DNA of 24,455 nt from a virus, in the IMG/VR virus record IMGVR_UViG_3300034190_000036, positions 1 to 24,455 of that record, one strand, 5' to 3'. Every line of letters starts with the position of its first letter. Position 1 is the first letter of the stretch. Shown here piece after piece: positions 14,765-23,218 of the stretch. The notes beneath the pieces were generated by a model. That model saw only the letters and a list, made by a program, of their open reading frames with translations. It searched no databases and was not told the origin of the DNA. The translations under genes and the position numbers were made by a program.

Positions 14765-15123
14765 ATGAAGAACTAGCACGCTGCAAGCCTTGGATTGAGG
14801 CAGCTTTAAGCTACAGCGGTGGCACGCATGACTTCGATGATATAGTAGCTGGCTTGCAAAAAGGTACGCTGCAACTGTGGCCTACGCCAAGGGGGTGCAT
14901 AGTCACTGAAATAGTGGTATATCCGAAGAAACGCGTGTTAAACGTATTTCTAGGTGGCGGTGAACTGGACCAGATTTTAGATATGCACGATGATGTGATA
15001 GAATGGGGCAAGGCTCAAGGTTGCAGCGCTCTAACAATGTCCGGCAGGTTTGGCTGGAAGAAACCATTGAAGGCGCACGGGTGGGAAGCTCAGCACGCCT
15101 CATATGTTAAGGAGTTTGATTAA
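14761..15123 (+). CDS. GNAT acetyltransferase-fold phage protein, 120 aa
   Basis: The order of blocks fits a small GNAT-fold phage family: an N-terminal helix with SGGTHDFDDIVAGLQKG, then LQLWPTPRGCIVTEIVVYP, a central VFLGGGELDQI and a C-terminal GRFGWKKPLKAHGWEAQ. GNAT enzymes usually move an acetyl group from acetyl-CoA to an amine; the classical acyl-CoA loop is weak here, so activity is not assured. It lies between tail and ejection genes, overlapping the previous gene by 4 bases and the next by 1. It may modify a virion protein during assembly or be a structural descendant. The family is fairly sure, the role unknown. Confidence 0.7.
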   Translation: MNEELARCKPWIEAALSYSGGTHDFDDIVAGLQKGTLQLWPTPRGCIVTEIVVYPKKRVLNVFLGGGELDQILDMHDDVIEWGKAQGCSALTMSGRFGWKKPLKAHGWEAQHASYVKEFD

Positions 15124-16142
15124 TGTCAGGCGGAAAAGGTGGATCAACATCCTCAACGGTCACAGTACCAAAGTACATTGAGGATGCGGCAAAGGCTAAT
15201 TTAGCCAAGGCCGATGAGATTTCAAAAATTGGCTACACGCCATATTACGGTCCAGACGTTGCCGCGTTTAATCAAATGCAGCAAGCGGGCTTTCAAAACA
15301 CAGCCGGGATGGCTGATGCGTTTGGTCTAGCTGGCGGCGGAACTGGCATGGAGGGTATGCCCATGCCGACCACATACGCTGGTGGGGTTCAAGGCTATTC
15401 TTCTGCGCCAATGTTTGAGCAGTCTATGGCTGAGCTTGAAGCTCGCCGCCCCGGCCAATACGCTGCAATCAATGCACCGTTTATTGACCCCGTAACTGGC
15501 GCACAGCCTGCGGCCCCATACGGAACTGGCGCTGCGATGCCAAAATACTCGTTCAGAAATATGCTCGGGGATAGTTATACGGCTGGCACAGATTACACTG
15601 GCTCTGGTGGATCGGACAATACTGGGGCGATGACTGTGGATCAGCAGAATGCCTCTTTTGGCATTTCCCCCTCTGGCACAATATCAGCCGCTTTGCCGGG
15701 TGGCGTAAATGACCGCAATTTGGGTCGCCCTGTGAACCAATTTATCGCAGGGGCGACAAGCCCGGCCCAGCAGTCAGGTGCGCCAACAAGCAGCTCGAGA
15801 CCTGTTGGCAGGGACTCGGCTGGCACAAGCGACACTGGCGGCTGCGTAGTGGCGACACACGCAGTCAACTCAGGCGCGTTTACCCCTGCAATGAAGCGCG
15901 AGGCCGTTGTGTGGTGCATGAAGGCCCTGCACGGCAAATGGTGGGGCGAGGCTGTGCGGCGTGGCTATCGCTACTGCGGCAACAAGAAGATTGAGCAAGG
16001 CAAGGCGCGTGAGCATTACGGTGAGTTTCGCCGATATGTTGATTTTGCCAGCGGCAAAAAGCGCACATTGCGTGGCGCATTTACGTTTACATTCCGAACT
16101 GCACAGTTTTTTGCAGTAGGCTTAATTAAGAGGGACGCATAA
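15123..16142 (+). CDS. candidate ejection protein with a Cys-led C-terminal module, 339 aa
   Basis: The first 30 residues (GGKGGSTSSTVTVPKYIEDAAKANLAKAD) are the short Gly/Ser/Thr lead typical of internal virion proteins. Residues 60-238 are a Gly/Ala/Pro-rich, probably disordered linker. From C241 a separate module begins (CVVATHAVNSGAFTPAM), followed by WCMKALHGKWWGEAVRRGYRY, an HYGEFRRY strand and a hydrophobic end (TFTFRTAQFFAVGLI). The next protein also ends in a Cys-led module, so the two may share an assembly or membrane step. Its start overlaps the previous stop (TAATG). The ejection role is inferred from composition and position. Confidence 0.65.
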   Translation: MSGGKGGSTSSTVTVPKYIEDAAKANLAKADEISKIGYTPYYGPDVAAFNQMQQAGFQNTAGMADAFGLAGGGTGMEGMPMPTTYAGGVQGYSSAPMFEQSMAELEARRPGQYAAINAPFIDPVTGAQPAAPYGTGAAMPKYSFRNMLGDSYTAGTDYTGSGGSDNTGAMTVDQQNASFGISPSGTISAALPGGVNDRNLGRPVNQFIAGATSPAQQSGAPTSSSRPVGRDSAGTSDTGGCVVATHAVNSGAFTPAMKREAVVWCMKALHGKWWGEAVRRGYRYCGNKKIEQGKAREHYGEFRRYVDFASGKKRTLRGAFTFTFRTAQFFAVGLIKRDA

Positions 16143-16143
16143 G

Positions 16144-17580
16144 ATGGGTAGTTCAGCAACAGGTGGCAAGGGTTCTGGGGCTGGCGGCGGAAGGCCAGCC
16201 GTTCCGACCCTGTCAACCAACGGCGACGGCCAATTTGGCCCCAGCGGCTACGCGCCACTTCCGCAGCCGGGCGGTTTCAACGTCAACCAAGCGGCAGCAG
16301 GCGGACTGCAGAGCGCCATGCAGGGTACGCAGGAAGCAATGCGTTATCAACCCATGGCAGTTAGGCCCACTGATTATTCAGCGGCCCAAGCGGGAAGCCA
16401 AGGCTACGACGCGGCTCAGGCAGGAAGCCGAGGCTATGAAGCAGCTCAAGCCGCTCAACAAGCTGCCTTAGCTGCCGATCAAGTACGCGCAGGGCAAATT
16501 GCTGGCACTGACCTTGGCGCATATACAAACCCATATGAAAGCCAAGTCGTTCAGCAGTCTTTAGGCGACCTTGAGCGCAGCCGTTTAATGCAGCAAAACC
16601 AGCTTGGCGCGCAAGCATCCTCTGCTGGAGCTTTTGGCGGATCACGCCAAGGAATTGCTGAGGCAGAAACAAATCGTGCATTTGCGGATCAAGCAGCCCG
16701 TACAGCTTCCGGCTTGCGTCAATCTGGATACCAGCAAGCGCAGCAGCTTGCCGGGCAAGATATTGCCAGTCAAATGCAAGCGGCGCTGGCCAATCAAGGC
16801 GCAAATTTACAAGCCGGGACCACAACCGCACAACTTGGGCAGCAAGTGAACCTATCGAACCAAGCCGCCCTTAACCAAGCTGGGCAATTTGGCGCGGCAG
16901 CGGCTAACCAAGCTGAGTTGGCAAACCAAGCCGCCCTTAACCAAGCTAGGCAATTTGGTGCGGCGGCGGCTAACCAAGCAGCGTTTGGAAATCAATCAGC
17001 ATTAAACCAGCAGCGTCAATTTGGTGCAACGCAGGGCATGACAGCTCAACAGTTAAATCAAGGCGCAGGCTTGCAGGGCGCTCAATTCCGTTTAGGTGCT
17101 GCGAACCAGATGGGCGGTTTAGGGCAGCAAGCATTTAACACATCTCAGGCCATTCAGCAGCAGCAAATGCAGCAAGGCTTAATGCAGCAGGGATTGCAGC
17201 AGCAGCTCATTGACGCAGCACGCGGGCAATATGCGGGCTATACTGGCGCGCCACAGCAATCGCTTGGATTGCCACTTGCCGCGTTGGGCGCAGCTCCAGC
17301 TCCCGAAAGTACAACTAACACTATGAAGCCCGGCTTGTTTAATTATTTGCAGCTTGGCGCTCAAGCAATGTGCTGGGTTGCCCGCGAGGTTTATGGCGAG
17401 GATGATCCCAAGTGGCTGCAATTCCGCGAGTGGGTTATCGGTTATTCACCAAACTGGTTCTACAAAGCGTACAGCAAATATGGCGAAGGTGTGGCAAAGG
17501 TTGTTGCAAAAGTGCCAGCCCTTAAACTTGTCATTCGCCCGTTTATGGACGCTAAGCGCAAGGCAATTGGATTTAAGTAA
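16144..17580 (+). CDS. Ala/Gln/Gly-rich internal virion protein, probable DNA ejection, 478 aa
   Basis: Residues 78-101 hold AAQAGSxGYx repeats. Residues 128-190 contain the block TNPYESQVVQQSLGDLERSR, then GAFGGSRQGIAEAETNRAFADQAAR, familiar from phage internal/DNA-transfer proteins. Residues 239-297 hold three 22-aa repeats (NQAALNQAxQFGAAAANQA) encoded by 66-bp tandem units. After a Gln-rich stretch (330-355) the protein ends in a Cys-led module from C410 (CWVAREVYGEDDPKWLQFREW, then SPNWFYKAYSKYGE and LKLVIRPFMD) that resembles the CFI-box-type C-terminal domain. The low complexity and helix content fit a protein that unfolds and passes through the tail. It overlaps the lysozyme gene by one base. 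Confidence 0.7.
   Translation: MGSSATGGKGSGAGGGRPAVPTLSTNGDGQFGPSGYAPLPQPGGFNVNQAAAGGLQSAMQGTQEAMRYQPMAVRPTDYSAAQAGSQGYDAAQAGSRGYEAAQAAQQAALAADQVRAGQIAGTDLGAYTNPYESQVVQQSLGDLERSRLMQQNQLGAQASSAGAFGGSRQGIAEAETNRAFADQAARTASGLRQSGYQQAQQLAGQDIASQMQAALANQGANLQAGTTTAQLGQQVNLSNQAALNQAGQFGAAAANQAELANQAALNQARQFGAAAANQAAFGNQSALNQQRQFGATQGMTAQQLNQGAGLQGAQFRLGAANQMGGLGQQAFNTSQAIQQQQMQQGLMQQGLQQQLIDAARGQYAGYTGAPQQSLGLPLAALGAAPAPESTTNTMKPGLFNYLQLGAQAMCWVAREVYGEDDPKWLQFREWVIGYSPNWFYKAYSKYGEGVAKVVAKVPALKLVIRPFMDAKRKAIGFK
16858..17037 (+). repeat. 66-bp tandem repeat, about 2.7 copies
   Basis: Units begin at 16858, 16924 and 16990 with AACCAAGCCGCCCTTAACCA in the first two and a diverged form in the third. 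They encode NQAALNQAGQFGAAAANQAE-like repeats inside the 478-aa protein. The first two are nearly identical, which points to a recent duplication. Confidence 0.8.
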
Positions 17581-19163
17581 TGCCACAAGGTTTTATCCCA
17601 CTTTCAACGCAAATGGACTTCCTCTGGAATGAAGTTCAAGGCAAAGAGAAATCTGGCTTCGGCAAGTTTCTTTCGGCCAATGCGTCTTCGCCAGAAGACT
17701 ATGCAACTTTGTGGGATAAATACTATGAGCGCTCCGGCGGCGCTGGTGACGAAAAGGCTCGCAACTACGCGAGCAGCGTTTACGCAGCAATGGCCGATGG
17801 CACATCCAACGAGGCTCCAATATCGCCAAACGCCAAGTTTGCTTATGGCTACCTCACGCAAAGGGGTCTCACTCCGCAGCAAGCCGCAGGCATCACTGGC
17901 CGCCTGATGGCTGAGAGCTATGAGGATATGAACCCAGACGCACGCAACACTCTTGCCGGCGGTCAGGGTACATACGGCATTGCACAGTGGCGGGGCAGCC
18001 GGATGAATGATCTTGCAAACTTTGCGGGCGTTGACGTGTCGGACATTACATCACTGCCAGCAACCACTGCCAGCGGCGGTTTACTTTCAAGCAATCAAGG
18101 GGGTCAAGACATGGCCATTTCTAATAAGCCTCCATACATGATGGGTGGCGAGCAAACCTACAACGCGCCAAACATGGGGCAGCAAGGCGGCCTGAGCGGG
18201 CTTCTGTCAACCCTCAAGGACAAGGCAACTGCCGTTAATCCTGAGACTGGGCTGACAGGTTTGCAGACTTTTGCGGCTGCGCTTGATCCGTTGATCATGC
18301 CAGAGCTGCGCGGCGGTGGTGAGGCTATTCGGAAGTCTGGCGCGCAACGTGCTGCGGCTGACCGGAGAAATAAGACCGTTGAGATGCTGCGGGCTAGAGG
18401 TCGTGCTGATTTGGCTGACATGGTTGAGCGCGGGATGATTTCCCCGGCTGATGCGGCTAGTCAGATGTTGGCTGCGCCGAAGGATGACAGGACTGCTGGG
18501 ATCAAGGAATACCAGCAAGCTGTTGCCCAAGGATTCAAGGGTACGTTTTTGGATTATAAGACTGCACTTCAGAAAGCCGGAGCTACTAGCGTGACTGTTG
18601 GCGGCGAAGGTGCAGAGGCATTTGACAAGGAATTTGGAAAACTTGACGCACAATCCTTGGCTGATGTCGCAAAGGTCGGCGCAACGGCCTCAAGAAGCCT
18701 TGCGCAAATTGGTCGTCTTGAGGCATTGCTAAGCAACATTGACAGCGGCATGGGCGCGAGCATTCAGCAATTCGCAGGTAATTTCGGCATCCAGACTGAT
18801 GGTCTTGATGACATCCAAGCGGCGTCAGCGCTAATAAACGCCCTCGTGCCTGCGCAACGCCCGCCGGGGTCCGGCCCAATGTCCGACGCAGACTTAGAGC
18901 TGTTCAAGCAGTCTCTGCCTCGCATAATCAACTCTCCCGGCGGCAACCAAATTATTATCAACACTATGCGCGGGCTTGCCGAGTATGATGCAGAGGGTGC
19001 TAGAATTGTGCAGAGGTTGCGTAGAAAGGAAATAACGCAAGCGGACGCATTTGAGCTTCTAAACAGTCGCGCAGACCCGTTTGCAGCTTTCAAAGCTCCA
19101 ACTGGGGCAGCACCCACTGGCGGCTTAACTCGCCAAGATGCTTTAGACATTCTGGGCGGATAA
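17580..19163 (+). CDS. virion-associated protein with permuted tail-lysozyme domain, 527 aa
   Basis: Residues 85-160 carry FAYGYLTQRGLTPQQAAGI, then MAES (E112 is the likely catalytic Glu) and YGIAQWRGSRMNDL (132-145), the first half of the Phage_lysozyme2 (tail lysozyme) fold. Its usual second half (QxxFxxxELxG ... YERP ... RxxYA) is missing after residue 160. It is found instead at residues 11-70: QMDFLWNEVQGKEKSGF, YYERSGGAGDEKARNYA. The enzyme would cut cell-wall peptidoglycan during DNA entry. Residues 180-527 are helical with no known motif (ELRGGGEAIRKSGAQR..., ending GGLTRQDALDILGG) and probably join the ejection complex. The start is fixed by the TAATG overlap. Confidence 0.75.
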   Translation: MPQGFIPLSTQMDFLWNEVQGKEKSGFGKFLSANASSPEDYATLWDKYYERSGGAGDEKARNYASSVYAAMADGTSNEAPISPNAKFAYGYLTQRGLTPQQAAGITGRLMAESYEDMNPDARNTLAGGQGTYGIAQWRGSRMNDLANFAGVDVSDITSLPATTASGGLLSSNQGGQDMAISNKPPYMMGGEQTYNAPNMGQQGGLSGLLSTLKDKATAVNPETGLTGLQTFAAALDPLIMPELRGGGEAIRKSGAQRAAADRRNKTVEMLRARGRADLADMVERGMISPADAASQMLAAPKDDRTAGIKEYQQAVAQGFKGTFLDYKTALQKAGATSVTVGGEGAEAFDKEFGKLDAQSLADVAKVGATASRSLAQIGRLEALLSNIDSGMGASIQQFAGNFGIQTDGLDDIQAASALINALVPAQRPPGSGPMSDADLELFKQSLPRIINSPGGNQIIINTMRGLAEYDAEGARIVQRLRRKEITQADAFELLNSRADPFAAFKAPTGAAPTGGLTRQDALDILGG

Positions 19164-19173
19164 GGAGCCAATC

Positions 19174-21120
19174 ATGGCAGAGACAATGACATCGGCGGAA
19201 TCCTCTCAAATTCTTCAGGCCATCAAGGTTTTGGAAAAACTAGAGGCTGACGGTACAATCACAGCGAGTGAGCAGGCCGCCTTAGATCGCGCCCGAGAGA
19301 AGCGGAAGCCAGCCAAGCAAGCCGAGCTTGAAACTCGCGCCACATACGGCGGCTTTACAGCTGGCGCGATGATGAACCTGAACGACGAAGCTCGCGGCGC
19401 ATACAACTTTGCCAATGAGCTTTTGAAGTCGGGCGACATGGAGGGCGCAAAGGCGGCTTACGCGAAGTATCGCGACCTTCAACGCCAGATTGACGAAGCA
19501 TTGCAGCTTCTAGCCCCCGAGGAATACGCTAGAGGGCAGACTTCTGGTGCGGTTACAAGCATGGTCGCCCCCGGTGGCGTGGCTTTCAAGGCTGGGTCGA
19601 AATTTCCAGTTTTGGGTCAGATAGCTACGTCCGGCGGCGTAGGCGCTACTGCCACAGCTCTGCCGCAATTTGGCGGCGGCGAAGGCGGCTTCACTGAAAG
19701 AGTTTCAGAAATTGACCCGTTGACCACTGCGGTCGGCGGCACGATAGGCATGGCTTCGCCCGTCGCTGGTCGAGTGGCTGGCGCAGTGACACGCGGCGCT
19801 CAAGACTTAACTCGTCGCGGTGTGGGCGGCTACAGCGGCGCTGCATCACGCAGGGTGGCCGGCCAGCTCTCTGGCCCACAAGCAACTGGTCAAGACATTC
19901 AGTCATACCTCAGCAGCCTTGGGCCGGAAGCTATGCTGGCCGACATACCGGGCCGCCCCCGCACGATGGCTCAAGGTTTGGCAACCATACCCGGTCAAGG
20001 TCAAGAAGTTTTGACCCGTGAGATAGGCGAGCGCGGCGCGGGCGCAGGTCAGCGCGTTGAAGATGTGATGACGCAACGTATTGACCAACCCAATGTTGGC
20101 TTTCAGGAAACTCTGGCTCAGCAAGAGCGCAAGTCTGGCGTGCTTGGCCCAATGTATGAGGCTGCCACTCAAAGCGATAAAATGTTTGACGTAAACACAC
20201 TGCGCAGCGCATTGGTCTTGTATGGCAAAGATGCTTCCCGCTCAGTTCGCTCTCAAATGAATGCTGTTCTGAAAGACTTAGGCACAAAAGGCGACGTTAG
20301 CGCTGAAAAGCTGCACAACGTCCGGTCAGCTCTCAGTGACGTAATATTCAGAGAGGGTGGCAGCGTTGCTGTAAATCTCAAGCCATTCCTGCACAAAATT
20401 GACGACAAGCTGGACGAGCTACCAAGTTACGCAGCGGCTCGATCAGGCTACTCAGAGGCTTCCGCAATTCAGCGAGCCGTTGAGGACGGCGAAAAGGTGT
20501 TTACTGGCGGAAAAACCTCTGCACTCTCTCCCCGTGAACTTGAGGCGAAACTCGCCGGCATGTCTGACATGGAACGCGCAGCCTTCCAGAAGGGCGCACG
20601 GGATTACATTGGCTCACTTATGGGGACATCACGCAACGATGCCGCCGCCGCTTGGGGTGAGTTTGGCAAGAGCTGGAACGCTGAGAAGCTGAGAATGCTT
20701 GTTGGCGACGAAAGCGCAGCGGCCATCACCCAGCGCTTGCTGGCTGAAAAAGAGTTTGCCAAGACGTCATCGGACGTGCTGGCCGGATCGCAGACCGGGT
20801 TCCGCACAGAAGCGCAGGCTGCATTGCGTGACCTTCGTGACCCTGAGAGCTTCAATGCTCCGAGCGTTGGCCAGCGCGTTAAGGCTGCCATAGCTGCCCC
20901 GGTCAACAAGATCATGGATGAAATCATGTATGGCACTGGTGACATTCGCCGTGAAATTGGCGAGATACTTACCTTGCAAGGTGCAGAGCGCGACGCAGTG
21001 GTGCGTCAACTTTTGGGTGAGGCTTCACGCCTGCAAGACAAAACAAAGCTGCAAAGGCTTGCAGATATGTTGACACAGGTTGGCTTGATGGCATCCACGC
21101 CAGCAATCACAAACGAATAA
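19174..21120 (+). CDS. large helical internal virion/ejection protein, 648 aa
   Basis: It is almost entirely helical and rich in Ala, Gly, Arg and Glu. An N-terminal segment (1-60) looks like a coiled coil. Residues about 123-172 are Gly/Ala-rich and mildly hydrophobic (SGAVTSMVAPGGVAFKAG, TSGGVGATATALPQFGGG) and could enter a membrane. The C-terminal half has repeated amphipathic helices (KLHNVRSALSDVIFREGG, RDAVVRQLLGEASRLQDK). No enzymatic motif is visible. It is the largest member of a run of low-complexity genes between nozzle and portal, so I infer a P22 gp16 or T7 gp16-like ejection role. AAGGAGCC precedes ATG 19174. Confidence 0.6.
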   Translation: MAETMTSAESSQILQAIKVLEKLEADGTITASEQAALDRAREKRKPAKQAELETRATYGGFTAGAMMNLNDEARGAYNFANELLKSGDMEGAKAAYAKYRDLQRQIDEALQLLAPEEYARGQTSGAVTSMVAPGGVAFKAGSKFPVLGQIATSGGVGATATALPQFGGGEGGFTERVSEIDPLTTAVGGTIGMASPVAGRVAGAVTRGAQDLTRRGVGGYSGAASRRVAGQLSGPQATGQDIQSYLSSLGPEAMLADIPGRPRTMAQGLATIPGQGQEVLTREIGERGAGAGQRVEDVMTQRIDQPNVGFQETLAQQERKSGVLGPMYEAATQSDKMFDVNTLRSALVLYGKDASRSVRSQMNAVLKDLGTKGDVSAEKLHNVRSALSDVIFREGGSVAVNLKPFLHKIDDKLDELPSYAAARSGYSEASAIQRAVEDGEKVFTGGKTSALSPRELEAKLAGMSDMERAAFQKGARDYIGSLMGTSRNDAAAAWGEFGKSWNAEKLRMLVGDESAAAITQRLLAEKEFAKTSSDVLAGSQTGFRTEAQAALRDLRDPESFNAPSVGQRVKAAIAAPVNKIMDEIMYGTGDIRREIGEILTLQGAERDAVVRQLLGEASRLQDKTKLQRLADMLTQVGLMASTPAITNE

Positions 21121-21133
21121 AGGGCAGCGGCAC

Positions 21134-23218
21134 ATGGAACTTAAACCAAAATCACGCAGCGAAATCGAAGGCATTGTGCAGGACGCAATCTCTGATGCGG
21201 TGGACTTTGTTGAGGGCGAAATCAGCGAGGACCGCATCAAGGCGCAGCGCTACTATGACGGTGAGGTTGACCTTGGCTACGAGGATGGCCGAAGCAAGGT
21301 AGTTGCCACAAAAGTACGAGATACTGTACGTTCTGTGAAGCCAAGCCTGATGCGCATATTCCTCAGCACAGCCAAGCCAGTTGAGTTTGTGCCGCGCGGA
21401 CCAGAGGACGTGGCGATGGCTGAACAAGCCACTGAGTTCATGCACCATGAGTTTACCCGGCTAAACGGATACCGCGTTCTGAATGACGCCTTCCAAGATG
21501 CGCTGGTCAAAAAACAAGGCATCGTGAAGGCATACTGGATGACATATCCAGAGGCCGAGATTTACACGTTTTCTGACCTGTCCGACGACGAATACACATA
21601 TTTAATCGAAGACGACAGCGTGACTGTGCTGGAGCATACGGTTGAAATGTCCATTGAGATTGATCCAATGGGTATGGAAATTGAGATGCCAGTCCACAGC
21701 GTTAAGCTGAGCCGCCAGAAAGATATGGGCGAGCTGTGCATTGAGAGCGTTCCGCCGGAAGAGTTTTTCATCAACCGTGACGCACGCTCATTAACCGACG
21801 CTTATATCGTTGCTCACCGCACCGACATGCGCGCTGGCGATTTGATCGCAATGGGCTTTGACCCAGACGTAGTGCTGGACTTGGATAGCTTTGAAAGCGG
21901 CTCTGATATGACAGAGGCCGAGATGTATGAGCGCCGTGGTTACGACATGGACACCTCAGACGAGGACATTGAAGACCCATCCATGCGCAATGTTGCCGTG
22001 ACTGAAGCGTATATGCGCATTGACGTTGACGGCACTGGCATACCAGTTTTGCACAAATTAATCTGTGGCGGCACGTCATACGAATTGCTGGACTTTGAGC
22101 CATGCGATGAGTTGCCGTTTGCCAAGTTTGAGGTCGATCCAGAGCCACACGCGTTCTATGGTCGTTCACTGGCCGAGATTGTTATGGATGACCAAGACGC
22201 AGCAACCTCCGTTCTGCGCTCTATTCTTGATAACGTGGCGATGACGAACAACCCTCGCCTTGGCATTGTTGAGGGTGCGGTCAATATTGACGACGTTCTC
22301 AACAACGAGATCGGCGCAATTGTGCGTATGCGCGCGCCCGGCTCAGTCCAAGAATTGTCCGTTCCATTTACTGCCGGGCAGACACTTGGCGCGCTGACAT
22401 ATCTAGACGGCCTCGTAGAGAGCAAGACAGGCGTTTCTAGGGCGTCAATGGGCCTAGACCCTGATGCAATGCAGTCAACTACAAAGGCCGCTGTGCAGGC
22501 TACTGTGCAGGCCGCAGCTGGTCAGGTTGAGGTTATGGTTCGCAATCTTGCCGATGGTATGCGTGATCTATTTGGCATCATGCTGCGCTTGATGAGCAAA
22601 AATGTTGACGAAGAGCAAATGATGCGGATGAATGGCATGTTTGTGCCTGTTGATCCTCGCGTTTGGAATCAGTCAATGGATGTTGCCATTAACGTGGGCC
22701 TCGGCACTGGCCGCGAGGAAGAGAAAGCAATGGCGTTGAGCCAAGCGCTGCAAATGCAGATGACTGTTTACCAAAATTACGGCCCAAGTAACGGTCTTGT
22801 CAGCCTCACCAACATTCGCAACGCGCTGGCCGACCAGCTGGCGATTACAGGCATAAGAAACGCTGACCGCTATTTTGCGCCAATGACGCAAGAGATTGAG
22901 CAGCAAATGCTGCAAATGCAGCAACAGGCACAGGCCCAGCAAGGCCAAGCCTCTGATCCAAACGCTGCGTTCTTGCAGGCTGAGCAAATGAAGGCTCAAA
23001 CTAAGGCTCAGACAGACATGGCCAAGCTGCAACTTGAAATGCAGAAGGCAGCGGCCAACGACGATCTCAAGCGGGATCAAATGGCGCAAGACTTGTTGGT
23101 AAACGCCGCCAAGATTTATGGCGAGTACGGCACGTCGGTTGACGTGGCCCGCATCCAAGCTGAGCAAGACAAAGCCCGCATGATTGGCGGAATGGCTCAA
23201 GGGATGCCGCAGCAATGA
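21134..23218 (+). CDS. portal protein (SU10/P22-type), 694 aa
   Basis: The portal is the dodecameric gate for packaging. The N-terminus has DRIKAQRYYDGEVDLGYEDGR, then SKVVATKVRDTVRSVKPSLMRIF, the conserved opening of the SU10-type portal family. The core has KQGIVKAYW, ESVPPEEFFINRDARSLTDA and AFYGRSLAEIVMDDQDAATS, and near residues 420-470 the block TYLDGLVESKTGVSRASMGL. The C-terminal 115 residues (from 579) are Gln-rich and predicted coiled coil (QEIEQQMLQMQQQAQAQQGQ), matching the barrel end of long portals. The length is normal. It ends in an ATGA overlap. Its place far from terL is unusual for podoviruses. Confidence 0.9.
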   Translation: MELKPKSRSEIEGIVQDAISDAVDFVEGEISEDRIKAQRYYDGEVDLGYEDGRSKVVATKVRDTVRSVKPSLMRIFLSTAKPVEFVPRGPEDVAMAEQATEFMHHEFTRLNGYRVLNDAFQDALVKKQGIVKAYWMTYPEAEIYTFSDLSDDEYTYLIEDDSVTVLEHTVEMSIEIDPMGMEIEMPVHSVKLSRQKDMGELCIESVPPEEFFINRDARSLTDAYIVAHRTDMRAGDLIAMGFDPDVVLDLDSFESGSDMTEAEMYERRGYDMDTSDEDIEDPSMRNVAVTEAYMRIDVDGTGIPVLHKLICGGTSYELLDFEPCDELPFAKFEVDPEPHAFYGRSLAEIVMDDQDAATSVLRSILDNVAMTNNPRLGIVEGAVNIDDVLNNEIGAIVRMRAPGSVQELSVPFTAGQTLGALTYLDGLVESKTGVSRASMGLDPDAMQSTTKAAVQATVQAAAGQVEVMVRNLADGMRDLFGIMLRLMSKNVDEEQMMRMNGMFVPVDPRVWNQSMDVAINVGLGTGREEEKAMALSQALQMQMTVYQNYGPSNGLVSLTNIRNALADQLAITGIRNADRYFAPMTQEIEQQMLQMQQQAQAQQGQASDPNAAFLQAEQMKAQTKAQTDMAKLQLEMQKAAANDDLKRDQMAQDLLVNAAKIYGEYGTSVDVARIQAEQDKARMIGGMAQGMPQQ

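Noticed and set aside
16361-16831. 156-aa minus-strand ORF opposite the Ala/Gln-rich protein
   Set aside because: It is a composition artefact of the repetitive Gln/Ala codons, and the + strand has a clear coupled gene.
15123-21120. Tape measure protein or programmed frameshift typical of long-tailed phages
   Set aside because: No long coiled-coil tape measure and no slippery-site gene pair is visible; the large genes here are low-complexity ejection-type proteins.
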